Origin: an uncultured Clostridia bacterium
GTDB taxonomy: Bacteria > Bacillota > Clostridia > TANB77 > CAG-508
DNA length: 64,000 nucleotides
Assembly (NCBI GenBank): GCA_934121925.1
Contig: CAKOVK010000003.1
Span: 1-64,000, forward strand
Direction of reading: 5' to 3'
Positions 1 through 8,146 of this stretch are shown piece by piece. The translations under genes were made by a program, and so were the position numbers. Numbering within the stretch: the first letter of the stretch is position 1; each line of letters starts with the position of its first letter. The notes under the pieces were generated by a model. That model did not search any database, was not told the origin of the DNA, and was given only the letters and a program-made list of their open reading frames with translations.

Positions 1-2
1 CC

Positions 3-66
3 CTTTGTTCTCGCCGATTTGAGTTTCCGAATAAAATGAGGAAATCTCAAAGGCAATAGCGATTAT
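3..66. repeat. Dispersed ~60-bp repeat, copy A
   Basis: This stretch closely resembles 62938-63000: both contain TTTGTTCTCGCC, an ATTTGAGTTT arm, a complementary AAATCTCAAAG arm and a TAGC-ATTAT end. The arms can fold into a hairpin (TTTGAG with CTCAAA). The two copies lie 63 kb apart in host intergenic DNA on either side of the prophage. It may be a small non-autonomous or structured repeat; the function is unknown. Confidence 0.6.
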
Positions 67-75
67 AGCATTTTT

Positions 76-110
76 TATATACTAGGAAATTTCTCATTTC
101 CTAGTATATA
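76..110. repeat. Perfect 15-bp inverted repeat
   Basis: TATATACTAGGAAAT and its exact complement flank a 5-nt loop (TTCTC). T's precede and A's follow the stem, so they extend the pairing rather than forming a T tail. That makes it a hairpin but a poor intrinsic terminator on either strand. Confidence 0.6.
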
Positions 111-154
111 AAAATAGAGTGTCAAGATTATCCTTCATAATCGTTGACGCTCTA
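111..154 (-). terminator. Terminator downstream of tRNA-Glu
   Basis: Read on the minus strand, an imperfect stem (AGAGCGTCAACGATTAT paired with ATAATCTTGACACTCT) is followed at once by five T's. It lies 15 nt past the 3' end of tRNA-Glu, so it probably ends that transcript. Confidence 0.65.
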
Positions 155-168
155 TGTTCTTATCGATT

Positions 169-243
169 TGGTGACCCCTACGGGAATCGAACCCATGATT
201 CAGCCTTGAGAGGGCTGCGTCTTAACCGCTTGACCAAGGGGCC
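169..243 (-). tRNA. tRNA-Glu (anticodon CTC)
   Basis: The 75-nt cloverleaf folds on the minus strand. The acceptor stem is GGCCCCT with AGGGGTC, the anticodon stem-loop is CAGCC-CTCTCAA-GGCTG (anticodon CTC, reading GAG), and the T-loop is GGTTCGAATCC. The 3' CCA is encoded. It has its own promoter upstream and a terminator downstream, so it looks like a single-gene unit. Confidence 0.95.
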
Positions 244-260
244 ATATAAATCACTAATTA

Positions 261-289
261 TTTATAACATTTTTTAGATACATTGTCAA
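261..289 (-). promoter_or_regulatory. Promoter of tRNA-Glu
   Basis: On the minus strand TTGACA (284-289) and TATAAA (261-266) are separated by exactly 17 nt, close to the housekeeping sigma-A consensus. The predicted start is about 10-15 nt upstream of the mature tRNA. Confidence 0.75.
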
Positions 290-402
290 GGTTATTGAAT
301 TAGATAAATTTCAAATCACATTTGCAATATATTTTTTGTTAATTCTATGATTGCGGGTCGCCGAGGGCAGCGCCCCTGCAACATTTGTGCAACGAATTCA
401 TT

Positions 403-442
403 TTTTGGCGTTCCCACATCTCACCTCACACGTCCCACATCC
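403..442. repeat. Short pyrimidine/purine-biased repeat (CCCACATC...CACCTCAC)
   Basis: The segment repeats CCCACATC and CACCTCAC words that recur at 55,200-55,305, where both strand versions are present. It lies in the 209-bp gap between the tRNA-Glu promoter and recN. I see no gene in this gap. Confidence 0.4.
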
Positions 443-452
443 ATTCAATAAG

Positions 453-2066
453 TTAAAATTTATTTACCAATTCTCTTGCATATTGCATAGAGACTGCTGT
501 TACTTCTCCACTTGCTATTCTTGCAATTTCTTTTAACAAACTTTCATCTTTTAATAAAGATATGTTGGTTCTTGTTTTTTCTTCTTTTACTTCTTTGCTT
601 ATAAAATAATTGCTATCTCCTTTTGCTGCAATTGTCGCTAAATGTGTCACACATATTACTTGATGGCTCTTTGATATTTGTTTCATTTTCTCTCCTACTT
701 TGTTTGCAGCAATACCACTAATTCCTGTATCAATTTCATCAAATACTAAAGTTTCTACTTCATCTACATCTGCTAGCACTTTTTTTATTGCAAGCATTAT
801 TCTTGACATTTCTCCACCTGAGGCAATTTTTGCAAGAGGTTTAAAGTCTTCTCCTACATTTGTCATTATTAAGAACTCTATTTTTTCTTGACCATTTTCA
901 TTAAAATTATTATTTATATCATAATCTGTTTGAACTTTAAATTTTGTATTTTTCATTTCTAAATCTATTAAATCTTTTTGAATTTGTTCTTCTAGAACTT
1001 TGCTATATTCTATTCTTATAGCATTCATTTTTTTGCAAAGTTCTTTCATTTCTATTTCTAGAATTTCTAAATCTTTTTTTAATTTATTTGTATACTCCTC
1101 TAAGTTTTCTATTTCATAAATTTCTTGTTTTACTTTTTCTTTATATTTTAGTATTTCTTCTATGTTATTCCCATACTTTCTTTTCATTGAGAATATTAAG
1201 TTTAGTCTATTTTCTACATTTTCTATTTCTTGTTCATCAAAATATATATCCTCTGAATAACCTGAGATTTCTCTTCCTAAATCTTCTACATCATAATAAA
1301 TACTTTTTAATTTTTGTGCTACTATTTTATAATTTTTATTAATGTCTTCTATTTTTTCTAATGCCTTTACTGCTGTTAATATAGAATCTTGAGATATATT
1401 AGAAATTTCATTTTCTGCAATTTCTAGGTTTTTAGAAAGTTTTTCAGAATTTAATATTTTCTTTTTTTTGTCTTCTAATTCTTCTTCTTCCCCCTCTTTT
1501 AATTTTGCTTCTTCTATCTCATTTAATTGGTATTTAAGTAAATCTAATTTTCTTTGTTTCTCTTTGTCGTCTCCATAGTTTTTTAATATTTCCTCTTTTA
1601 ATTTTTTGTATTCTCCGTATTTTTGTATATATAATTCTTTTATTTTTCTTAGTTTACTGTCTGCGAATTCATCTAATAGTTCTATATGTAAACTAGGATT
1701 TAATAAAGACTGATTATCATGTTGCCCATGTATATCTACAATTGTTTCCATAAATGCTTTTAGCTCTTTTACGCTTACCATTCTTCCATTTATCTTACAT
1801 AAATTTTTACCATTCAAATTAATTTCTCTTGACAATATTATATCTTCTTGCAGGCTATTAGATATGCTCATTTCTACAAAAGAATATTCTTCATCTTTTC
1901 TTATCATTTCTTTTGAAAATCTTCCGCCCGCAAGAATTTCTAATGCTCCTATTATAAGTGTCTTTCCTGCTCCTGTTTCACCTGTCAATACGTTAAATCC
2001 TTTATTTAAATCAACACAAATTTCATCTATAATACCAAAATTTTTTATATGTAATGTGTTTATCAA
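453..2066 (-). CDS. recN: DNA repair protein RecN
   Basis: RecN is an SMC-like ATPase acting early in double-strand-break repair. The protein has a Walker A motif GETGAGKT (residues 29-36), a long central coiled coil, an ABC signature ASGGEMSR and a Walker B motif VFDEIDTGISG near the C terminus. At 537 aa it is close to the family's usual 550-560. I chose the TTG at 2066: the strong Shine-Dalgarno GAGGTGAT lies just upstream of it and overlaps the alternative GTG at 2075. It is the last gene of its leftward run. Confidence 0.95.
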   Translation of the reverse strand: MINTLHIKNFGIIDEICVDLNKGFNVLTGETGAGKTLIIGALEILAGGRFSKEMIRKDEEYSFVEMSISNSLQEDIILSREINLNGKNLCKINGRMVSVKELKAFMETIVDIHGQHDNQSLLNPSLHIELLDEFADSKLRKIKELYIQKYGEYKKLKEEILKNYGDDKEKQRKLDLLKYQLNEIEEAKLKEGEEEELEDKKKKILNSEKLSKNLEIAENEISNISQDSILTAVKALEKIEDINKNYKIVAQKLKSIYYDVEDLGREISGYSEDIYFDEQEIENVENRLNLIFSMKRKYGNNIEEILKYKEKVKQEIYEIENLEEYTNKLKKDLEILEIEMKELCKKMNAIRIEYSKVLEEQIQKDLIDLEMKNTKFKVQTDYDINNNFNENGQEKIEFLIMTNVGEDFKPLAKIASGGEMSRIMLAIKKVLADVDEVETLVFDEIDTGISGIAANKVGEKMKQISKSHQVICVTHLATIAAKGDSNYFISKEVKEEKTRTNISLLKDESLLKEIARIASGEVTAVSMQYARELVNKF

Positions 2067-2127
2067 TATTATCACCTCGCGTTAGAGTTATAATATAGCA
2101 AACATTTGTTTTTGTCAATATATTTTT

Positions 2128-2868
2128 TTATTTTTCTATATTTTCTTTTGCTATTGCATTATTTTTGTTTTTTGGTTGATCTGTAGTTTTCTTTCCTATA
2201 GGATAAGTAAAATGATTTGCCTTTTCTCTTTGCTTTAGCTCAAAATTTTTCTTATCTTTTTGGTCTATTTGAAATTTTATCTCCTCAATTTCTTTTTCAA
2301 TACCCTGAATTTTTTCTTTTGTTTTCTTACCCTTAATTACTTTTTTATTTAAACTATCTTTTTCTTTTAGTAGGCTCTCTTCTCTTGCCTTCAGTTCATT
2401 AACTTCTATTTCTGTATTAGCTAATCCTATTTGTGTTTCTATTTTTTGAAAAAAAGCTTCGCTAAATTTCTTTTGATTTTTCTCTTTAAATCTAATGACC
2501 ATTTGCTCTATTTTGGAGTCAATTTTATCTAATAAGTCTTGTGCTCTTTTTATATATTTATCTTCCTCAAATATTGTATCTTCATCCAATTTTAAACTAG
2601 CCAATTTTTCTTTTGCACTTTTCGAAATTCCTATCCATCCATAAATAGTTTTTAAATCTAAAGTTCCTTCTGAACCTCCAAGTATTGTATTATCTGGAAT
2701 ATAATTAATATCTAATCTTTTCGCTTCTTCTAAAAGTTCATTTACTTTATACTCAAGCTCATTTGCTATTTTTTTCATTTCTTCTATTTTTTTCTGTAAC
2801 TCACTTATTAGGTATTCTCTATTTTTTCTTCCATTTTCTAATATAGAATTTGTAAAATTATTATCCAT
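2128..2868 (-). CDS. Coiled-coil protein of unknown function
   Basis: This 246-aa soluble protein is very rich in Lys and Glu. Heptad-like coiled coils cover about residues 15-50 and 110-215, and the tail is basic. It has no signal peptide or membrane segment, and no catalytic motif is visible. A clear Shine-Dalgarno (AAGGAG) precedes the start. It sits between mrnC and recN in the same orientation and may be cotranscribed with them. I do not recognise the family. Confidence 0.75.
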   Translation of the reverse strand: MDNNFTNSILENGRKNREYLISELQKKIEEMKKIANELEYKVNELLEEAKRLDINYIPDNTILGGSEGTLDLKTIYGWIGISKSAKEKLASLKLDEDTIFEEDKYIKRAQDLLDKIDSKIEQMVIRFKEKNQKKFSEAFFQKIETQIGLANTEIEVNELKAREESLLKEKDSLNKKVIKGKKTKEKIQGIEKEIEEIKFQIDQKDKKNFELKQREKANHFTYPIGKKTTDQPKNKNNAIAKENIEK

Positions 2869-2881
2869 TTCATTTTTCTCC

Positions 2882-3256
2882 TTAAATACACTTATTTAAT
2901 ATTTGTTCTAATCTTTCTTTTTGTTCACTTAAATATAAATATCCTATTAAACCTTCAAAAGCAGTTGCATACATATAGTCTCTCGGATCTGCATTTTTCG
3001 CTACATGATGATTTTCTGTGTTTCTTGTTCTTCTTACAATCTCTTTTTCTTCTTCTGTAAGCATTTCTTGCAGCTCTTCTAGCTTATCTGCCTGTGCTTT
3101 TGCCTTTACTTGTTTTACTGCCTCAATATGCAATTTATGAGGTTTTAAGTTTGTTGTTTCTACTAAATGTGTACGTATAAATAATTCATACACACAATCT
3201 CCTATATATGCCCATATAAGTGGCGACATTAAATTTACTTCTTCTTTACTTTTCAT
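2882..3256 (-). CDS. mrnC: Mini-ribonuclease 3 (MrnC)
   Basis: MrnC is an RNase III-type catalytic domain without a dsRNA-binding domain; in Firmicutes it matures the 23S rRNA termini. The family pattern is present: LIWAYIGDCVYELFIRTHL at the N terminus and RRTRNTENHH followed by YMYATAFEGLIGYLYL, which carries the metal-binding acidic residues. It is 124 aa, slightly short for the family. The Shine-Dalgarno GGAGAAGG and the start codon overlap the end of rbgA, suggesting translational coupling of two ribosome-maturation genes. Confidence 0.92.
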   Translation of the reverse strand: MKSKEEVNLMSPLIWAYIGDCVYELFIRTHLVETTNLKPHKLHIEAVKQVKAKAQADKLEELQEMLTEEEKEIVRRTRNTENHHVAKNADPRDYMYATAFEGLIGYLYLSEQKERLEQILNKCI

Positions 3257-4142
3257 TTACCTTCTCCAATGTTATTCTACCTAATTTTCCGCTTCTGAAA
3301 TCATTTAGTATTATTTTTGCAGTTTTCTCATCATTTATTTCTCCTCCGGATACAACTGCTCCTCTTTTCTTTCCTATTAATTTCATAAGATTATATATTT
3401 CCTCATTTTCATCTTCTGAATTTATTTGCTCTAATTCACCCTCTGTAATTTTATATCTTTCTAACAGATTTGATTTATAATTATTATATAAATATATTAA
3501 TAACTTAAAAGACACTTCTATTGTTTCTAGCACTTCATCTTTTATCGAGCCTGTATATGCTAAATTTAATGCAACATTTTCATCTTCAAACTTTGGCCAT
3601 AGAACCCCTGGAGTGTCTAATAATTCTATGTTATTAGCTATTCTTACCCATTGTTTTTGCTTTGTAACGCCTGGTCTATTTCCAACTACTGCAGATTTTT
3701 TATTACATAACCTATTTATTAAAGAAGATTTTCCTACATTTGGTATTCCTAATATCATTATTCTAATATTTCTTTTTATTCTTCCTTTACTTGCTGCTTT
3801 TTGCATTTCTTCTTCCATTGCATTATCTATTTGTTTTAGTATTTCCTTCATTCCTTTTCCTAAGTTTGCATCACATGCAATTGCAGTTGTATTGTTGTTT
3901 TTGTAATATTCAATCCATTTTTTTGTTTCTTTTTCTTCTGCCAAGTCGCTTTTATTTAGTAAAACTATTCTTTTTTTATTTTGAACTATTCTTTGTATAT
4001 CTGGATTTCTACTTGACTTTGGTATACGTGCATCTAATAGTTCTACTACTACATCTATTAATTTTAAATCTTCTATTATTTGCTTTTTTGTTTTTAGCAT
4101 ATGTCCTGGATACCAGTTTATATTTGTTTTATTTTCGTTCAT
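3246..4142 (-). CDS. rbgA: Ribosome biogenesis GTPase RbgA (YlqF)
   Basis: RbgA is a circularly permuted GTPase needed for late assembly of the 50S subunit. The motifs appear in permuted order: G4 NKSD, then G1 GIPNVGKSS, G2 (GNRPGVTKQ) and G3 DTPGVLWP. The N terminus has the conserved INWYPGHM. The C-terminal part is helical. I start at the ATG at 4142, because the Shine-Dalgarno AGGGTGA overlaps an upstream GTG. It overlaps mrnC by 11 nt. Confidence 0.95.
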   Translation of the reverse strand: MNENKTNINWYPGHMLKTKKQIIEDLKLIDVVVELLDARIPKSSRNPDIQRIVQNKKRIVLLNKSDLAEEKETKKWIEYYKNNNTTAIACDANLGKGMKEILKQIDNAMEEEMQKAASKGRIKRNIRIMILGIPNVGKSSLINRLCNKKSAVVGNRPGVTKQKQWVRIANNIELLDTPGVLWPKFEDENVALNLAYTGSIKDEVLETIEVSFKLLIYLYNNYKSNLLERYKITEGELEQINSEDENEEIYNLMKLIGKKRGAVVSGGEINDEKTAKIILNDFRSGKLGRITLEKVNEK

Positions 4143-4259
4143 ATTTTTCACCCTATTTTATTTAATACTTTTATATTTTAACATAAAAGCAAGTGATTTT
4201 CAACCAATCACTTGCCCTATACAAATTACAATAAATTTTCTTTTTAATACCTTTTTGAA

Positions 4260-4847
4260 TTATTTATATTTTTCTTTGTTTTTTACAAAATCTACATACT
4301 TACAGCTTTTTGAAACTACTTCCATAGGATGTGCAGCTCTGTACTTTCTAGTTTCTTCCCATGTCATTTGCATAATCTCATTAGCTCTATCTATGTGTAA
4401 AATACCATTTAAATGATCAAATTCATGGCTAAAAACAATTGCTTTAAACTCCTTAAATTCTTCTATATGTTCAATTCCATTTATATCAAGATATTTCACT
4501 ATAACTGAATATGGTCTATCAACTATTCCTACATAGTTTAAACAGCTTTCACATCTTTCTAAAAACCTTGTCAGACCTTTCCTCTCTATAATAATTGGAT
4601 TTATCAATATCACTTCTTCATCATACTTACTGTCTGTATTTTTTGTCATATCCTGAGTAGTATTTCGCAAATAAATTATTCTTTTTGGTATTCCAATTTG
4701 GACTGCAGCAAGCGCATAAACTGTATTGCTATTGCAGTATTTTTTCAATAAACATATATATTTCATGTAATTTTCATTTTTTATATCTATATTAGTTGAT
4801 ACTTGTCTTAAAAATTTTTCATTATCTTCTATAGTAATTCTATTCAT
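4260..4847 (-). CDS. def: Peptide deformylase
   Basis: The enzyme removes the N-formyl group from new proteins. All three metal-site motifs are present in divergent form: YALAAVQIG (motif 1), CESCLNYVG with its Cys ligand (motif 2) and SHEFDHLNG, the HExxH metal site (motif 3). At 195 aa it is somewhat longer than typical type 2 enzymes, with a C-terminal extension. The Shine-Dalgarno AGAGGA lies over an upstream ATG, so the start at 4847 is preferred. It stands alone, about 100 bp from rbgA. Confidence 0.9.
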   Translation of the reverse strand: MNRITIEDNEKFLRQVSTNIDIKNENYMKYICLLKKYCNSNTVYALAAVQIGIPKRIIYLRNTTQDMTKNTDSKYDEEVILINPIIIERKGLTRFLERCESCLNYVGIVDRPYSVIVKYLDINGIEHIEEFKEFKAIVFSHEFDHLNGILHIDRANEIMQMTWEETRKYRAAHPMEVVSKSCKYVDFVKNKEKYK

Positions 4848-4908
4848 AATTTTTCCTCTCATTTTTAATTTAGAAAATTAGAATCAAGACACACATACCT
4901 ATTAATGT

Positions 4909-5163
4909 TTAATCTACAATTTCTTCAAAGCGATACTTTTGAGTAACATCTGGGTATTTTTTATGGTCTACCTCTGACAAAAACATATCCAATGGTCTTG
5001 CATAAATTCCGTCCTTATGGTTAGTTTCTCCATTATTATCCATGCAACAATAAACAACTAATTCTTCTCCAGTTTCGCTATGTTTTGCTACTGTAATTAC
5101 AAAAGCTCTTGTTCCTTTAAAATGTCTCCACATTGTAAAAGGCTTTACTATTCTTTCTTTCAT
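4909..5163 (-). CDS. DUF1653-family protein
   Basis: This 84-aa protein shows the DUF1653 pattern: a Y/W-rich start, then a conserved [15 protein letters not shown] strand and an [13 protein letters not shown] segment. It resembles small beta-rich domains found alone or fused to other proteins in bacteria. The biochemical role is unknown. No membrane segment is present. It has its own ribosome-binding site and sits downstream of the membrane protein gene. Confidence 0.8.
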   Translation of the reverse strand: MKERIVKPFTMWRHFKGTRAFVITVAKHSETGEELVVYCCMDNNGETNHKDGIYARPLDMFLSEVDHKKYPDVTQKYRFEEIVD

Positions 5164-5234
5164 ATATTTTCTCCCCCAAATTTTTCTTTTAGCTAGTATA
5201 CATATTTAGCAAAAAAGGCATTTCTGCCTTTTTG

Positions 5235-5705
5235 TTAAAATTTATATTGGTTTTTATCTGCTCTATCATCAAATTTCCTGTCGTAATCTTTATTTTGATA
5301 AAACCAATCTGTGTTTTTATCTCTGGTACTTCCTTTTCTATCTTTATTTAAAAATATGTCCATAACCGTTAAAAATGGAATTACTACGCCTATAAATGAT
5401 AAAAATAATGAAGCATAATCAACAAGTCCTGTTTGTTCATTCATAATATTTATTACACCATTATATAAATCTGTTCCAAAGTATAGTCCATAAGCTACAA
5501 AATACATAAGTGCACCTATAATGTTTCTTTTTACAATAAATATCATACACACCAATGTAAAGAACAATAAAATTATTTCTATATTAAAGTTTAAAGGTGC
5601 TATTCCTATATCTGCATCCATTGTGTATGCAATAGAAATGACAACTCTTATCAGCCAAAAGATTCCTGCAAACATTGTAATTAAATAACTAAATAAACTT
5701 GTCAT
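5235..5705 (-). CDS. Four-helix integral membrane protein, unknown function
   Basis: This 156-aa protein has about four hydrophobic segments (near residues 5-27, 42-60, 64-82 and 98-118) and a hydrophilic, Asp/Lys-rich C-terminal tail of about 30 residues, probably cytoplasmic. I see no family signature. It lies between truB and the DUF1653 gene. A Shine-Dalgarno (AAAGGGAGAT) precedes the start. Confidence 0.75.
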   Translation of the reverse strand: MTSLFSYLITMFAGIFWLIRVVISIAYTMDADIGIAPLNFNIEIILLFFTLVCMIFIVKRNIIGALMYFVAYGLYFGTDLYNGVINIMNEQTGLVDYASLFLSFIGVVIPFLTVMDIFLNKDRKGSTRDKNTDWFYQNKDYDRKFDDRADKNQYKF

Positions 5706-5786
5706 AAGTATATCTCCCTTTCTAATTTTGCAGAGTGTTTTTTCTCTGCTACTAATATATTTAAAATTATTTTATCACAATCTTTT

Positions 5787-6638
5787 TTAAATTACTATAT
5801 CTCTTTTTAATAATTTATTTTTAATAATTCCCAAACCTATAAAATTATTATTGTTATATACTCTATATACTCCATCTTCTAATTCTCGAGTTAATTGCAC
5901 ACCGTTTAAAAATAGCTCTACTCCTTTGCCGTTCAAATATACTTTTTCTTTCTCTTTAAATATATTCTCTATTGTTATAATTCTTTTCTGTGCTTCATCT
6001 TTACTTAATTCTTCTAAATTAATGCTGTCTTCTATTTTAAATTTATCTACAGATGTTCTTTGCAGTTCTTTCATATACCCAATAGTTCCTAATTTTTCTG
6101 CTATATTTTCGCATAAGGTTCTTATATATGTACCTTTTGAGCATTCCACTTTAAATTCTATTCTGTTATTTTTATATTCTATTAATTCCATTTTATATAT
6201 TTCTATTTCTCTAGGTTCTACTTTTACTTTTTGTCCGCTTCTTGCATATTCATATAGTTTTTTGCCACTTAATTTTATTGCAGAATACATAGGTGGTATT
6301 TGCTTTTGTTTACCTAAAAAACTTTGCAATACTTGTTTTATTATACTAATATCAAATTCTTTTATATTAGAGTCACTTTCTATGATATTCCCTTCTGAAT
6401 CTCCTGTATCTCTTTTTTCTCCTAGTTCTATTGTTGCAATGTATGTCTTTTTATGTTCAATTAGATATTTAGATATCTTTGTTGCTTGTCCTACAAGTAT
6501 AGGTAAAACACCGGTAGCATTAGGGTCTAGCGTACCGGTGTGTCCTACTTTTTTCATATTTAATTGTTTTCTTACAATATTTACAACATCATGTGAAGTA
6601 TATCCTTTTGGCTTGTTTATTATAATTACTCCATCCAT
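5787..6638 (-). CDS. truB: tRNA pseudouridine-55 synthase TruB
   Basis: TruB converts U55 of the tRNA T-loop to pseudouridine. The catalytic motif GHTGTLDPNATGVLP (catalytic Asp in TLDP) is near the N terminus, followed by the SKGTYIRTL motif and a C-terminal PUA-like domain. I start at the ATG opening MDGVIIINKPKG (6638), which has a GAGGG Shine-Dalgarno; an upstream ATG overlaps that site. It closes the nusA-infB operon, 8 nt after nrnA. Confidence 0.95.
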   Translation of the reverse strand: MDGVIIINKPKGYTSHDVVNIVRKQLNMKKVGHTGTLDPNATGVLPILVGQATKISKYLIEHKKTYIATIELGEKRDTGDSEGNIIESDSNIKEFDISIIKQVLQSFLGKQKQIPPMYSAIKLSGKKLYEYARSGQKVKVEPREIEIYKMELIEYKNNRIEFKVECSKGTYIRTLCENIAEKLGTIGYMKELQRTSVDKFKIEDSINLEELSKDEAQKRIITIENIFKEKEKVYLNGKGVELFLNGVQLTRELEDGVYRVYNNNNFIGLGIIKNKLLKRDIVI

Positions 6639-6646
6639 TGTTTCCC

Positions 6647-7597
6647 TCATTTTAAATACTTTTTGCATTCATCTATTACTTTTTGTTTTGCTTGTTCAAA
6701 TGGAAGATTAATGCTTCCTCCTGCTGCTCTTATATGTCCTCCACCACTAAACATTAAACATATATCTGATACATTTACATATTCATTAGATCTAAGTGAT
6801 ATTTTATATCCATCTTCTTTTTCTCTTAAAAATATTGAAATTTCTACACCTTCTATATCTCTTCCCATTTCTACTATTCCGTCATGGCTATTACTTCCTG
6901 CCATTGTTTCTTCTTCATCTTTTAGGGTTGTATATGTAAATGCTATTTTTCCTTCTTCTAGGAATTCTAATCTATTCATAGCTTTTCTTCTTAATTCAAA
7001 GCTTGGTTTTGACAATGTTTGAAGAACTTTTTTATATATATTTGAAACATTAACACCTTTATTTAGCAGTTCTGCTGCAAATTCAAAAGTTTCACTTGTT
7101 ACTCCTGAATACTTAAATCCGCCTGTGTCTGTTATTATTCCGGTAAGTAAGCATGCTCCAATTTCCTTATCTATTTCTATTCCTAGTGCTTCTAAGACTG
7201 TAACTAATATTTGGCAACATGCAGGTGCCATAGGATTAACAAAATTGTAATCTGCAAACATTGTATTTGCACTGTGATGGTCAATAGATATCCTTACATT
7301 TGCATCTTCAAAATATTTTGCAAATCCATCTAATCTTTTTATATCTCCACAGTCTAATGCTATTGCTAGATCATATTTTTCTGTCTTTCCTTCTTTTTTT
7401 ACTTCTTTGCTGTTTTTTAAAAACTCAAAAGTTTGTGGAAATTCTGGTATTATTAAATCTGCATCTTTTCCAATTTGTTTTAGCCCATTGTATAAGGCTA
7501 GACTACTACCAATTGCATCTCCATCTGGGTTTTCATGAGTAAGTATTACTATGCTTTCGGCATTATTTATTTCTTCTATAATATTATCTAAGGTCAT
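6647..7597 (-). CDS. nrnA: DHH/DHHA1 phosphoesterase NrnA (nanoRNase / pAp phosphatase)
   Basis: NrnA degrades short oligoribonucleotides and dephosphorylates pAp. DHH-domain motifs are in order: THENPDGDAIGSS, ALDCGD, the signature IDHH and GIITDTGGF. The DHHA1 motif GGGHIRAAGG is near the C terminus. The Shine-Dalgarno GAGGAG lies over the upstream ATG, so I place the start at 7597 (316 aa). Its position between rbfA and truB is the usual one in Firmicutes. Confidence 0.94.
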   Translation of the reverse strand: MTLDNIIEEINNAESIVILTHENPDGDAIGSSLALYNGLKQIGKDADLIIPEFPQTFEFLKNSKEVKKEGKTEKYDLAIALDCGDIKRLDGFAKYFEDANVRISIDHHSANTMFADYNFVNPMAPACCQILVTVLEALGIEIDKEIGACLLTGIITDTGGFKYSGVTSETFEFAAELLNKGVNVSNIYKKVLQTLSKPSFELRRKAMNRLEFLEEGKIAFTYTTLKDEEETMAGSNSHDGIVEMGRDIEGVEISIFLREKEDGYKISLRSNEYVNVSDICLMFSGGGHIRAAGGSINLPFEQAKQKVIDECKKYLK

Positions 7598-7617
7598 ATT
7601 TTGATATCTCCTCATTT

Positions 7618-7995
7618 TTAATCTTCATCATTTGGTTTTATGTCTTTCATTATATCTTTTAAAATTGTATCAATCTTTTCTCCATATTGCATTGAGTCAT
7701 CCAATTCAAAGACTAATTCTGGAGTTACTCTCAAATTTATTTTTTCAGCAATTCTGCTTCTAATAAATCCAGAAGATGATTTTAGTCCTGCTAAAGTTTG
7801 TTTAACGTTTCTAGAATTAAGGATACTAACATATACCTTAGCATACCTTAAATCTGGAGAAATTTTTACTTTTGTCACACTAACCAAACCAGTTACATTT
7901 GAATTAGTAACTTCATAGTTAATTATATTACTAATTTCTCTTTTTAATTCTTCATTTATTCTATTAAGTCTATTATTTCCTTTTTCTCTTTTCAT
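7618..7995 (-). CDS. rbfA: Ribosome-binding factor A
   Basis: RbfA is a single KH-like domain protein that binds the 30S subunit and assists 16S rRNA 5'-end maturation. The 125-aa product has the family pattern NRINEELKREISNII, VSVTKVKISPDLRYAKVYVS, and the C-terminal RVTPELVFELDDSMQYGEKI. It follows infB but is separated from it by an unusual structured spacer (8032-8133). Confidence 0.95.
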   Translation of the reverse strand: MKREKGNNRLNRINEELKREISNIINYEVTNSNVTGLVSVTKVKISPDLRYAKVYVSILNSRNVKQTLAGLKSSSGFIRSRIAEKINLRVTPELVFELDDSMQYGEKIDTILKDIMKDIKPNDED

Positions 7996-8031
7996 TTTTT
8001 CTCCTTTTGAGGCAATTTAGTAAAACGAATT

Positions 8032-8133
8032 AAAATTAGTAGATTGCGCATTTTCTGAGGCAATAAAGCCGGAAACGCACGCTGTACGTTGGGGATTTTA
8101 TCGCTAATAGAAAATGTTCAAGGTACTAATTTT
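8032..8133. repeat. Long nested inverted repeat between infB and rbfA
   Basis: Nested arms pair in order: AAAATTAGTA (8032-8041) with TACTAATTTT (8124-8133), CATTTTCT (8049-8056) with AGAAAATG (8109-8116), GCAATAAA with TTTATCGC (one mismatch), and an inner AACGCAC/GTACGTT hairpin. It fills most of the 150-bp gap inside an operon where spacers are otherwise short. No gene or T tail is visible. It could be an inserted miniature element or an RNA processing hairpin. Confidence 0.65.
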
Positions 8134-8146
8134 CAATCATTTTTTC

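Noticed and set aside
76..110. Intrinsic terminator
   Set aside because: The T's precede the stem and pair with the following A's, so there is no free T tail on either strand.
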